Assembly: GCA_015680685.1 (NCBI GenBank)
Contig: MNCI01014376.1
Location: 273,573 to 333,395, forward strand
Direction of reading: 5' to 3'
DNA from: Gnetum montanum
Taxonomy: Eukaryota; Streptophyta; Gnetopsida; Gnetales; Gnetaceae
Length of the DNA stretch: 59,823 bases
Below, piece after piece: positions 47,801 through 55,544 of the stretch. The first letter of the stretch is position 1. Each line of letters starts with the position of its first letter. The notes under the pieces were generated by a model. That model was not told the DNA's origin. It did no database searches and worked only from the letters and a program-made list of their open reading frames with translations. The translations under genes and the position numbers were made by a program.

Positions 47801-50800
47801 TTGTTGAATGGAAACACAAAAAATAATTCGAATAAAAAACTCAAAAACACGGTGAGAAAGTTGAAATTTTACATAAAAACAAAAAAGCATGGACTTCTCT
47901 ATCCTCCATGAAATTTATCCATTCTCACAATACCAAAGAGCACAAACGTATTTTTCACAAACTTGCTTAAAATATATAATTAGTTCTATTAAGAAAGTAA
48001 ACTATTATAAATACTGAATGATACACCTTTCCAATGCATTGGCCAACCCAAGGGCAGTGATGGTCAAACCGTTCTACACAGTTGTCACAAATTGAACAGT
48101 GTGAGCATCTTGGAGGACGATATATCATACAAGTATCACAATACTTGATTTTCACTGTATGCCCATTAATAATAACATCTCTGGTGCGAGGAAATCTCAG
48201 TCTTGGAGTCTGAGTTGCATTGCCCTCTGCTGATCCTGTGACCTCAAGCACATCCTCTAGTTCTGGTGGATGTGGAGCACGTGCTGCAATGCCAGGATCC
48301 CTACTTGAGGTTGCAAATAGCAACACCAGTACCTGGATTAAAAAGAAACAACAGATATTACTTGAGCTGAATATAAGTCTTATCTACATATCCAATTTAC
48401 AAAACCCCAAAACAAGATATTGTTTAATAATATTCAGCAAACGTTATAAGATACTTCAATAGGTGTAATTCATTGGTAAGACTTGTAACTTGAATCATAG
48501 AAATTGCAGGTTCAATTCAAAATTTCTATATGATGATACAAAGGGCTTATGTAACTGAAATGCCTGAAACTATATTTTGTTTAATAGATCCAATGGATCT
48601 GCTCATGGACATGATAAAATAATTCAGTTTGAATTCATATTATCAGATAAAAATAGAGATATAATATACACATTGTCCTCTAAGACTTACTAGTTAATAT
48701 ATTATAAGATACATAATTACAATACAGAAATGGAATAATCTACTATAAAAATATTCATAATTAAAACTTTTCAAGCTAACAAGAAGTAAGCTTATAAAGA
48801 ATATAGAGCATAAAAAAATTATTTTGTAGAAGCTATCATCCTATAATATTATAATCCATGAGTCAAGTACTAATATTACACAACATAATTACTAAAGTAA
48901 TTAAACTAGGCATATAATAACAGCATTTGGAATTTCAACGAATGTAATGTTGACATCACATTTGAATTTTGAGAACAAAAGGAATCAAGAAGCATGCTTT
49001 TTATGAAAGCACAATTCATGCTAAAGAAGAGTAGAAATTGAATAGTAAAAAACAAAATTTCTAAGTGATTCAACTGACATGATAGCTTACATGGTAAAAC
49101 TATAGCTTTCACAGCCTAGGTTAAGCGTTCAAGACATCAAAGGTCAACAAAGTATTCACAGAATAATATCAATATCCAATGCAAACTGCATTTCACACAA
49201 TGGTGCAAACCCCAGTACCAAATCTGATAGAAGGGTATATAATGTTCTAACTGATGCCTTTGATTCAATGCCTATAACATATAGGAAGACTCCAAAATTC
49301 TTTTTGTAACTATGGATATTTTTCTAACAGAAAACAGTTATTTCGTAAGTGTTGGAATTCAATTTTCCACTAAGTAGCCAACCATGAATGGCATGAGACC
49401 AATTACATGCATCCACCTTTATATATTGATGACAGTTGACAGGATAAGAGGAACTGCCTAAAACATTATTGCACAAGTGTTCCTAAAATCTAAAATTTGA
49501 TAATAGGATTGACAAAAATGCAATGCTATTAGTGAAACTTGTTAAGAATTTTAGGTTATTAGCAACCATGAATCACATTAAAGTCTGTTTAATCAGTCTA
49601 TATGTCAAAACCATGGTTAGTGTTATAATACACTAATAAGGGGGTGTTAGAATTCAAAATAAGTGAAACATAGGTGAACCCCAAGATATATAGTCCAATT
49701 AGAACTTTATATAACTCATAATTACCCACCACAATCAAAACCATGACCTAGAGCTTCCAAATCAAGTATCTTACCACTAGGCTAACACCTCATTGTTGTA
49801 ATACACTAATACCAGTTGTTATGGGTTACCTAAAAAAATGTCTTCTGGCAAGTGTAATAACCTTTCCTATGGAGGAATAAATGAGAGGAATCTGTAGTCA
49901 TCAAATCCAACAATTTAGATTATAGAAACACTGTTGTATGATTACCATGGTCTGGTAGCTGACTTGTCAAGCACAATGGTGATATGTATTCTACATTCAT
50001 TGCATATCACAGATACAGTTTGTGCTAATTAACTGTGAAACAAATTGTGGTGATTGTCACCCATCATGGTATCCCCCATGATGGTTGATACCCATGATTA
50101 CCAACCATGGTGTATTCTTTATACAGTTTAATGCCTTGTTCACTAGTTATTCAACACACATAGTTATTGTTGTGTGTTTACAACACTCTTTAATATTTAT
50201 CAACTTGTTCTCTTGATGTTTATCACTTCTGCATGAATTTCATTCACATTTATATGCTATAACCGTGGAGCTCCATATCCATGGTTGTTCACCTTCGCAT
50301 TAGTTTTGACTTCATGTTGAACTCTTAGATTTTTGTGACCACTTGTTTTGCTCTTTTTAACTTTAAACATCCATTACAGCATTTGAATTCTTAAACAATG
50401 GACTTTCATGTCTATGATATTCTTTCTTCTTCATAGTTTGACCTTATGTCAAAACCTTAACATAATTATATCAAGTACATATTAATCTAATTCATTATAC
50501 ACTATTTATTATTTGTATATCAACTCATGAAACGATTGATAATAGTGTCACTCTATTATAAACCTTTTCTGAGCTAACAATATCCTTTAATGGGCAGACT
50601 CTATACAAGACTTGCTGAATACTCACATGAACATGTCTTCCTATATACCAATAGCTACTGATAAGTATATTACAATAAGATAATCTCGGTTGCAAGGCAG
50701 ATGGTATTAACATTTAAATACAAACATGACCTTTAGGTATAGAAAAATACCATAAATTACTGTTGCCAAAGTGAAACATTAAATATCATTTACTTTTGCT

Positions 50801-53528
50801 TAAAGAAAATACAACAAAGATTATATAAAAGTAATAGCTAAAAACTTTGACAAGGATGTAACTCACATAGCATGTGTACACAATTGCAACAACCAAAATT
50901 GCATAGCCACTGTTGTATCCTGTGAATCTATGCAAGAGATGTCTTGCAACAAATACACAAAATAATGCTACAGGAACTACAATTAGTAAAACAGTGATGA
51001 ATAGTGACTTGACATCAGGTCCAAACATTAGTCTTCCACCACATAAAAACCTCTGCAACAAAACAGTTTAGGTAATTAGTTTCAACATAAACAATTCCTC
51101 TAGATACAGAAGAGTATCTAGAGAAGAAGGCAGAAAACAACTAATCAAAATCTAGAAGCATTATAAAATGAAGCTTAAATTTAGAAATTAACAAATTTTG
51201 AATCACCATTGCTGCTAATTTAGCAACCAACAAAAATGAAAATATTGAAATTTAGACACAGAATTAAGGTGAAAAAATCTGAATGAGAGATTACACTGAT
51301 TAAACCAATGAACCATACAATTAATTGATTTCAAAATGTATTGCAATAAACTGATAAGAATAAACAAGTGAATAAGTGGTTTTGTTACTGCATTCAACTA
51401 TTGATAGAAAATTCCTAGTATGCAAGTTTTTGATATTGATACAAGAAAAAATAATCAACTCATCTTTAGAATATGAAAACAATATATTCAGAATGTATAT
51501 AGAACAAACATATTTGTAAGGCATCTAAGTGTCCTTTTTTTTTTGTATGTGTGAAAAATAAAAATATGATTTCATTAAATTAAGTGCACGATTGTTGACA
51601 AGGATAAATTTATTATGGAAGACAACATTGTGGATGTAAGCTTAGGAATAAGACATCAAAAGATGAGAAATACTGCATGGAGAATGTAAGAGACAAAATT
51701 TTATCTGAGTTAGAAGTCAAAATAAATTTACGAGAAAACAGAATTGCACATAGTTATTTAAAAATTAATTAATGTTTACACACAAAGGTAACATAACAGG
51801 ATAGGAAAAATAGTTTGGCACAAGAAATTCAACTCATCTAGACATTAAATTTATAGAGAGAAAGGGCAATTAAAGAATCAGGGGAATGTCTATGTTTTAT
51901 GCAACAAACAAATTTTCAACAAAATGAGAGGGAATTCAAATGTTTAGTGATAAAATCTAGTTTATTTATTCACAATTAGAAAGCCTACAAGAAACCTTGA
52001 CAAGCAGCAAACTCCATAGGAAATTTCCAGCTTTGTGAATTGACAAAACAATGTTGACTACTGATATTTTAGCCCACCAAGTCTCCAAAGACTGCACCAC
52101 TTAAGTTCCTGCCTTTTGAAACCATTGGATTAATCAATATAACAGTAGCAAATACTTATAATACGTTTTCAGTAAAAACATGCCCAAATAGTCCAGTACG
52201 ACTAAAGAAGGCATATTGTTTAAATATCTGGAAATGAATAGTTATATTAATATTCAATTTGATGGGATGCCTTCATGAACATTAGTTTTCACATCAATAG
52301 TGGCTGCAAAGTCTACAACAAAATCAACTCAAAACAATACCCATAACTCTATACAGGAGATTAATAACTCTAGAATATTGAAAGAGCTATTGGATCTCTT
52401 AAAGTTGAACAACATGCTATACTTTCATCTGTATCTGCAAAACATATAATTAGTTCATAGATTCATATGCATCATTCAACATAGTATGTTCAACTTCCAG
52501 TGTTCCAAACAAATTAACTTTAGAATAATGATCATTTTATCTTCAAAGTCTACTAAGGATTTGAATCTGCCAACTTAGGTGTGACATACACTTTTTTAGA
52601 TTGATCGTCACCATCTTTCTGAAATGTGTCAAAAAGTTTGAAGGTTTCCACGTATTCCCAATGATTTGATCAAACTATTTGAACAGTTTTTTTTCATCCT
52701 ACCAGCTATTTTTAAACAGTTTTTGAGAAGGATAATTACCATGCATATCTTAAATTATTAGATTTAAAACCATAAGGGCTAATGTGGCTTCGCAAAAAAG
52801 AATCGTTAAATACCAAGCTCAGATTCTAATCCACATATCAATTTTGTAAGGATAATTACAAAAAGCCAGGCCAACTGGATATCTCTTCAATGTAACAACT
52901 AGATCATAACTTTTAGCTTTCTTTCAACAATCATACCTAATACCTCCACTGCACTTCTTAGATGCAGTGCTTGCAGACACAGCCTGCCAACCCAAGATAT
53001 TTAAAATTAGCTAATCAATTGAACCGGAAGCATGGACGAATATCATAAGCATGTTGACACTGTGAACCAAATTACGATACAATAAAATCTAAATTTACTA
53101 CTATGAATTATGTCAATGGCCATCTCAAAAATGCAATAATGTTTTTACCAAATAATCGCTATGGAAAATCTCAGCTGTTCTGTACACGTCAAGCAAGATA
53201 TCACTTTTTAAAAAATATAAATTGAAAGTTCGGTGTATATGTTATTAAATCATGATAGATCAGTGGACATGTTATTAAACCCATTATAGATCAGTAGTAT
53301 TCATGGCAGAAGAGAGAAAACAAGCCCACAATCAATCGAACAGTTGTCCCTCAAAATGACATTTAAGGTTGAAAAACACAACAAATTGGAAGACAAATTT
53401 CATCTATTGTAATTTCAAACAGAAAACCTTATTAAAAGTAGGAAATCAATTATCAGCATAACAACAAATAAAAGGTCAACAATTCTTACGTTATTGCCCT
53501 TCCACTCTTGATAGACACGCTTGGCCAT
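26278..53528 (-). CDS. DHHC-type protein S-acyltransferase (palmitoyltransferase), 5 exons, 436 aa
   Basis: Join on the minus strand: 53528-53490, 51052-50867, 48332-48027, 46738-46505, 26823-26278 (39+186+306+234+546 nt; 436 codons plus TAG). All introns are GT-AG and phase 0. The family is an integral membrane enzyme that transfers palmitate or other acyl groups from acyl-CoA to cysteines of target proteins. Visible: four hydrophobic segments at about residues 29-49, 63-84, 182-204 and 227-249; DPG at 87-89; a Cys-rich domain from Cys140 ([15 protein letters not shown]) ending in DHHC at 165-168; TTYE at 256-259; NPYN at 270-273; then a Ser/acidic cytosolic tail of about 160 residues. Order, length and motifs fit plant PAT proteins of the Arabidopsis class with an NPYN-containing C-terminus. 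The start is chosen because [13 protein letters not shown] matches the usual N-terminus and gives an exact in-frame join. Intron 4 is 19.7 kb. No frameshift or stop is seen, so the gene looks intact. Target proteins and membrane compartment cannot be told from sequence. Confidence 0.93.
27561..27746 (-). mobile_element. tRNA-derived SINE (family S1), copy 1, with target duplication
   Basis: On the minus strand: a tRNA-like head with GGGTTTGAGCC (B box), then GTAGCCACTCAAAAGGAGGTTAGG and CCCTCTTGGGACCTTG. The copy is flanked by CACAACACCAACT at 27561-27573 and 27734-27746 (13 bp perfect; similarity continues several bases). About 160 bp. Same family as 39671 and 40224. Confidence 0.75.
27841..28060. 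other. Intronic sequence, nothing recognised
   Basis: Short unannotated stretch between SINE copy 1 and the copia relic, AT-rich, with no motif. Confidence 0.4.
28795..28920. repeat. Two-unit tandem duplication (about 57 bp)
   Basis: GTGCGGTCAAATTTCAACAT at 28823 recurs as GTGTGGTCAAATTTCAACAT at 28880, with similar flanks (TATCTCCC before, CTTYATGTCAAC after). Confidence 0.75.
28940..30115 (+). pseudogene. Copia pol remnant (RT and RNase H)
   Basis: Reads [17 protein letters not shown] (linker before copia RT), then KEEIDYG, a degraded RT start with ISTKDSF-like frames, and at 29.9-30.1 kb [20 protein letters not shown] then SKTLSV and HVDHMKLV. The last block matches the copia RNase H end (LxHIxTxxMxADxLTKxLxxxxFxxHVxxMGL). 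Full of stops. Confidence 0.7.
30339..30388. repeat. 17-bp perfect inverted repeat, 16-nt loop
   Basis: GCATCTATGATATAGTA at 30339-30355 is exactly complementary to TACTATATCATAGATGC at 30372-30388. Related phrases (GCATCTGTGATGTAAC, GCATCTGCTATATTG) follow directly, so the area is also locally repetitive. It lies at or just before the start of a gypsy-type LTR. Confidence 0.85.
30401..31255 (+). repeat. Gypsy-type LTR inside intron 4
   Basis: Colinear with the LTR at 56.55-57.26 kb: shared TATAAAT box (30491), TAGCCAGACTCTTGCA, TTTGTACCTRGRCACA-like stretch, repeated TTGGTAAYCCCA phrases, AGTGGGAACRGATACT, and the end TTCGTATGGTT...TACCT...CTCATCA. It starts about TGATGTAACATC and ends CA at 31255. 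No gag or primer site follows, so it is probably a solo or broken LTR. Start position is approximate. Confidence 0.65.
31256..31320 (+). mobile_element. tRNA-like (SINE-like) fragment abutting the LTR
   Basis: TAGTGGTAAGACTCTTGATT followed 24 bp later by TATGGGTTTGATTT gives A-box and B-box-like sequences at tRNA spacing. It begins right where the LTR ends. Short and without a clear tail. Confidence 0.4.
31800..32195 (+). mobile_element. 3' end of an RTE-type LINE
   Basis: [34 protein letters not shown] and RLRW-like [11 protein letters not shown] match the C-terminus of RTE-clade proteins (VAEMRMLRWMxGxTRxDxxRNExIR...LRWFGHVxRR). The copy ends in GATGATGATGATGATAATGA (about 32175-32195); short simple-repeat tails are usual for RTE. 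It is 5'-truncated, with a stop replacing the Arg of EMRML. Confidence 0.8.
32285..32350 (-). mobile_element. Possible tRNA-like SINE fragment
   Basis: Minus strand reads TAGTTGGCTGAAGTGGTTAG, an A-box-like tRNA start, then TGTTATGCAAGAGGTTGCCA. The B box is not convincing. Confidence 0.3.
32351..33225. other. Intronic sequence, nothing recognised
   Basis: AT- and T-rich with repeated TTTAGTTTCTRCT-like phrases near 32770-32910. No coding similarity. Confidence 0.4.
33233..33572 (-). repeat. Copia 3' LTR
   Basis: Aligns over its length with 38084-38400, at roughly 75-80% identity by eye, including GATGAGTA, GAACTCACAATGAT and AAAATGATTTAATTTG. It is longer than its partner because a block of about 51 bp (TGATAAAATGAAATGGAGAG plus GTGAAAACA...ACAGTCAATGC) is duplicated. 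Confidence 0.85.
33602..37950 (-). pseudogene. Copia gag-pol remnant
   Basis: Minus strand, in order: gag block [13 protein letters not shown]...[10 protein letters not shown] (37.5-37.8 kb); zinc knuckle [17 protein letters not shown] (about 37320-37378); protease MYINSGA (about 37092-37118; catalytic DSGA has become NSGA); integrase [10 protein letters not shown] and [14 protein letters not shown] (36.0-36.65 kb) and its C-terminal half (35355-35780, [14 protein letters not shown]...LLLGYS); [19 protein letters not shown] (34592-34774) and [10 protein letters not shown] (near 34464); RNase [14 protein letters not shown]...[12 protein letters not shown] (33602-33847). Interrupted by many stops. 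Confidence 0.85.
38084..38400 (-). repeat. Copia 5' LTR
   Basis: Minus strand begins TGTTAAAGATGTTC at 38400 and ends CTTCACA near 38084, followed by TGGTATTG, a decayed initiator-Met primer site. It contains a 13-bp segment (CACAACAAGGACA) missing from the other LTR. Confidence 0.85.
38406..38480 (-). mobile_element. tRNA-like SINE fragment (family S2)
   Basis: Minus strand GTAGCTTGTTAGCATGACTA then GGTCACATGTTTAATTCTAG and CAGG. It resembles 39014-39085 in order and B-box region (GTTYAATKCTAGCAGG). It directly abuts the outer edge of the copia element. Confidence 0.4.
38481..39670. other. Intronic sequence, apart from the SINE fragment nothing recognised
   Basis: AT-rich, no open frames of note. 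No LTR boundary or protein similarity. Confidence 0.4.
39014..39085 (-). mobile_element. tRNA-like SINE fragment (family S2)
   Basis: Minus strand GATAAGGTGTTTGACTTTCA then TGCAAGTTCAATGCTAGCAG: A- and B-box-like blocks at tRNA spacing, ending AGCAGG like the fragment at 38.4 kb. Confidence 0.45.
39671..39840 (+). mobile_element. tRNA-derived SINE (family S1), copy 2
   Basis: Plus-strand member with a good B box GGGTTCGAGCC at about 39717, then AGTGCAGCCACTCAAAAAG, CACCAACCCTCCTGAGATCC and GGGATGAGCATTAAAGCTC. It matches copies 1 and 3 in head, body and order. I did not find a clear target duplication. Confidence 0.75.
40214..40419 (-). mobile_element. tRNA-derived SINE (family S1), copy 3, with target duplication
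   Basis: Minus-strand member: TAGTAAGGTGCTTG (A-box side), AGGTTTGAGCTTGG (B box), GTGCAGCCACTCAAAGAAG, CCCTCTTGGGACCTTGC, GGGATGAGCAC. Flanked by ATGAAAACCT at 40214-40223 and 40410-40419 inside similar T/C-rich context. Eleven bases further right the large LINE begins with its own target duplication. Confidence 0.75.
40449..40620 (+). repeat. LINE 5' end with short internal tandem repeat
   Basis: The first 170 bp after the left target duplication is G-rich, with about three 21-bp units (GGTGCGATGGGAGCAGACAC and variants, about 40510-40575). Variable tandem repeats at the 5' end are common in LINE promoters. The open frames here are by-products of the repeat. Confidence 0.55.
40789..41466 (+). 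pseudogene. LINE ORF1-like frame (225 codons)
   Basis: Open frame in the position of ORF1. I see no zinc knuckle or clear RNA-binding motif: it starts [14 protein letters not shown], has a Gly/Pro/Glu-rich second half and ends about 160 bp before the endonuclease start. Plant L1 ORF1 proteins are usually longer, so this is probably a fragment. The VRVRVR stretch is encoded by three TTAGGG units at about 40799-40816. Confidence 0.5.
41628..42300 (+). pseudogene. LINE endonuclease (APE-type) remnant
   Basis: Starts [14 protein letters not shown] with VCLQETK 32 residues later (family: MKILSWNCRGLGxP...CLQETK), then [14 protein letters not shown] near 42010, [13 protein letters not shown] (family FTWSN) and ASGHRSIL (family SDHxPI). 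Trp-to-Arg and Trp-to-stop changes and frameshifts disable it. Confidence 0.85.
42600..44110 (+). pseudogene. LINE reverse transcriptase remnant
   Basis: Upstream linker [19 protein letters not shown] blocks [20 protein letters not shown] (42787-42990), [17 protein letters not shown] (43078-43296), then the open frame 43297-43857: [31 protein letters not shown] and HYVDDTMVF with the catalytic DD. A C-terminal part follows ([20 protein letters not shown] ... [11 protein letters not shown]). Most domains are joined only across stops or frameshifts. Confidence 0.9.
44440..44600 (+). pseudogene. LINE C-terminal zinc-binding (zf-RVT-like) remnant
   Basis: Reads [20 protein letters not shown] then [19 protein letters not shown] and CQFSQAMW, the plant LINE pattern W...LPTxxxLxxxGxxxxxxCxxCxxxxExxxHxFxxCxxAxxxW. 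One stop replaces Trp between the first cysteines. Confidence 0.8.
44601..46111 (+). other. LINE 3' region, not recognised, ends in a short A tail
   Basis: Still GC-rich until about 46050. Open frames (for example 44646-44948) resemble nothing known. It ends in T-rich then A9 sequence directly before the right target duplication. Confidence 0.5.
46505..46738 (-). CDS. S-acyltransferase exon 4 (membrane segments 3 and 4)
   Basis: Encodes residues 178-255, [10 protein letters not shown] through LISTNQ. Acceptor is TTTTGCAG; donor is GTATTTC. The residue after RNY is Leu where many plant PATs have Arg. The two hydrophobic helices flank a short acidic loop (MDDDKD). Confidence 0.93.
46985..47060 (-). 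mobile_element. tRNA-like SINE fragment (family S2), intron 3
   Basis: Minus strand AACCTAGTAGTAAGACTGTT then CTAGTGTTCAATTCCAGTGG: A- and B-box-like blocks at tRNA spacing. Confidence 0.5.
47631..47672. repeat. 21-bp tandem duplication in intron 3
   Basis: CTCATTTGGAACTTGCAGGT plus A occurs twice in a row. Perfect two-copy duplication, evidently recent. Confidence 0.9.
48027..48332 (-). CDS. S-acyltransferase exon 3 (DPG, Cys-rich domain, DHHC)
   Basis: Encodes residues 76-177. It starts [14 protein letters not shown] after acceptor AATCCAG. It carries the whole zinc-binding Cys-rich domain and the catalytic DHHC followed by [10 protein letters not shown], and ends before donor GTGTAT. The DHHC cysteine (residue 168) is the expected acyl-carrying residue. 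Confidence 0.95.
48470..48560 (+). mobile_element. tRNA-like SINE fragment (family S2), intron 2
   Basis: ATTGGTAAGACTTGTAACTT then TTGCAGGTTCAATTCAAAAT: TGGTAAGACT A box and GGTTCAATTC B box separated as in a tRNA gene. Short body, no clear tail. Confidence 0.55.
49085..49140 (+). mobile_element. Possible tRNA-like SINE fragment, intron 2
   Basis: GCTTACATGGTAAAACTATA then CCTAGGTTAAGCGTTCAAGA resembles A- and B-box blocks, weaker than at 48.5 kb. Confidence 0.35.
49621..49811 (-). mobile_element. tRNA-derived SINE with 18-bp target duplication, intron 2
   Basis: TGTTATAATACACTAATA (49621-49638) and TGTTGTAATACACTAATA (49794-49811) differ at one base and flank 155 bp. On the minus strand the insert starts GAGGTGTTAGCCTAGTGGTA AGATACTTGATTT with GGTCATGGTTTTGATT downstream, a tRNA-like A and B box. 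The two ends are partly complementary (GGTGTTAG and CTAACACC). Confidence 0.7.
50040..50125. repeat. Small CCATCATGG/CCATGATGG inverted repeat cluster, intron 2
   Basis: CCATCATGG, CCATGATGG and ACCATGGT-like phrases occur several times within 80 bp and can fold back. No protein similarity; function unknown. Confidence 0.4.
50867..51052 (-). CDS. S-acyltransferase exon 2 (membrane segments 1 and 2)
   Basis: Encodes residues 14-75. It begins [13 protein letters not shown], a motif shared by plant PATs, after acceptor TTGTTGCAG, and ends at TGC TAT before donor GTGAGT. It holds the first membrane helix and the start of the second, which continues across the intron into exon 3. Confidence 0.92.
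51053..53489 (-). other. Intron 1 of the S-acyltransferase gene (2437 bp)
   Basis: Donor GTAAGA, acceptor TTGTTGCAG. AT-rich; I recognise no transposon or ORF inside. Confidence 0.85.
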
Positions 53529-53575
53529 TTGTCCCGTGAACGAACACCAAAAATCATCGCCGATCTCAGAATCAT
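53487..53575 (-). promoter_or_regulatory. Overlapping upstream ORF across the main start codon
   Basis: An ATG at 53575, with a second in-frame ATG at 53557, opens a frame that is +2 relative to the protein and runs over the main start at 53528, to TAA (53489-53487) just inside intron 1 if unspliced. If it is in the mRNA, scanning ribosomes would meet it first, so it could lower translation of the enzyme. Start of transcription is unknown. Confidence 0.4.
53490..53528 (-). CDS. S-acyltransferase exon 1 (start codon)
   Basis: Thirteen codons, [13 protein letters not shown], followed directly by a good donor GTAAGAATT. The conserved tail YQxWKGNN, which precedes the first membrane segment in plant PATs, identifies this tiny exon although it is too short for ORF calling. 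It joins exon 2 at codon boundary (N-N/R-F-L-C-G-G). Confidence 0.88.
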
Positions 53576-53582
53576 CTTTCGT

Positions 53583-53600
53583 TCACGTTACCATGGCCAT
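53583..53600 (-). promoter_or_regulatory. Short upstream ORF (MAMVT) in the putative 5' leader
   Basis: ATG GCC ATG GTA ACG TGA ends 54 nt upstream of the main ATG. The first ATG is in a good context (CACCATGG). Whether it is transcribed depends on an unmapped transcription start. The ATGGTAACG could alternatively be a splice donor of a leader intron. Confidence 0.4.
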
Positions 53601-54450
53601 GGTGCCTGACGCTCCAACGGCAGGACCTTCCTCTCTTCCAGAGATCCACCAAAATTGAAGACGCAAGATAAGTCAATCCTTAATTTTCCCTTTGGATAAC
53701 GGCTTCACATAGGCAGCCGACCTTAAAATCCAGACCAAAGGAATCATAGTTGGCGTCTCCCTGCCATGAAGAGAAGCCCGCCCCCACCTCCAGAGGCAGA
53801 TCAACGAAAAAGGCAAACAGGGGATGGGCGAGGCCTGCTAGGGTTTAGGAAATTCAAAACAAAAAGGCGCAAAATAGCCAGAGATAAAGTGGAGGATACC
53901 GTATCTATGAAAGGGAAGGCAACATAAACCAACAAAGATGGAAAGCTTTTAAGACATGGCACGGTCTGCAATGCCCCAACCTTCCTTTGATGAAAAAAGG
54001 GCGAAAATAAGAACACACGCTTATCCAGAATTCAGACAAAGTACGCCTAATCAATCCTTTACGACTCAGTAAAACGGAACAAGCCAAAAAAATGACAAAA
54101 CCATAACAAAGCGGATGAAAAAGGAAGCACCTTGAGAAAGTAGAAGTGGACGGAGAACAAACAATTAGCAAGGAAGATTACGAAAATGTCAACGAATTGA
54201 TGGAACTAAGAGAAGAAAATGATAGTTGAATCAAAACTATGCTGGCTGCTCTTGCTATGGTTGTTGTTCGATGAGGTACTTTCTGCTACGGTTTGTTCCG
54301 GTTTGTCTGTGAAAGGAGGGAAGATGAGAGCCGGAGTAAGACCTGGAAAATTACGCGAGCATCTGTGGTTGGTGACGTGGTGGATCTGAAACGCGGCCGC
54401 CAGAATTCGACCTCCAGACGTGCAGCATGGCAACGTGGCTTTGGAGTAAG
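53601..54450 (-). promoter_or_regulatory. Probable promoter / 5' leader region, GC-richer, three ACGTG cores
   Basis: This stretch upstream of the S-acyltransferase start is clearly less AT-rich than its surroundings. Three ACGTG cores (bZIP/ABRE-like) lie within 63 bp at 54375, 54418 and 54433. It also holds one of two GCGGCCGC sites. No convincing TATA box or transcription start could be fixed. The several short ORFs here resemble nothing known. Confidence 0.4.
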
Positions 54451-55540
54451 AAATTGATAAAAACCAGGATTTGTGTGTTTATTCTTTGCGCTTTTAGCAT
54501 GGACTCGCGGCCGCCAGGCTGGCCTCTGCCTTTTAAATTATTTCTTGTCGATCTTTTGTTTCTTATGGCAGAGTCCCCGGTTGGACAAGCGAACTTCAAC
54601 ATCGCAAGTATTACTGCAGATCATTAACTGCTTGGTCCGGACTGTCGCTCTTTATCGGGATCTACAGGTTTTGCGCTGTCATTCATTTTGTAATTCAATC
54701 AACGTTTCCGTAAATTTCGTATGTTTATCGGTTAAGATTATTATTTATTGCGGCAAAAGACAATCCCAGAATAAGAATATTCTCAAGGTGTCAAAATTAT
54801 GAGTCTTTATAATTTTGAGTTTGACTATCTTCATCCGCAAACGCTAGATTGCGTTCTCACGGGCAGTCCACGCTACCAGGGTACAAATTGACACGCGCAA
54901 CAACAAATACATTTCAGTTAAAATACGTAAGTTTGTTATCTGCGCTTAGAATATGGGGGTGTTTGTCCTCATTACCTCCCATGCAAAGCATGATTACAAT
55001 GTAAGATGATGATATGTTTCTTCACAATTTTGTTAAGGCTACATTTTATTTAAAAACCAGCTTTTATATATATATATCTATGAATTGGTTGAGCTCATTT
55101 TAAAGAAGATGATGTTAACCAAAAGCTACTACTAGATGAGGAAACAAGATAGATAAAAATGGAATCACTCATACATCCTCTGTTTTTCTATAACTAAATT
55201 GAAAAATGAGTAGAGAATAAATTAGTGGAGCCATTTCAAAGTTTTAATTAGTTTTAGAGAATTTAATTATTTTTTTCAAAGTTTTAAAGTTATCAATAAT
55301 CATTATAAAGGACATTGTTCTAAAAGTTTAAGTTAAACTATTATTTGAATTATTTCAATAATATCACTATTTGCAGACCAACTAATATATACTGGTAAAC
55401 ATAAATTGGTAGAAATAAAATATTTTATATTTTGTATATGTTGATGAAAGAATACATTACACAATTACTACAATAAACTTTACAAACATTACAGAGATGT
55501 AGAATAGGAATGAGGAAAAGGCAAAATATAGTGATAAGCG
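54451..55540. other. Upstream intergenic sequence
   Basis: The first 350 bp is mixed in composition and holds the second GCGGCCGC site (54507-54514). From about 55000 it becomes AT-rich with a TATATATATA run near 55069. The open frames at 54427-54802 (plus) resemble nothing known. Confidence 0.4.
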
Positions 55541-55544
55541 TGAA

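Noticed and set aside
54427-54802. Plus-strand ORFs of 66 and 109 codons upstream of the host gene
   Set aside because: No known domain. GC-richer promoter DNA gives open frames by chance.
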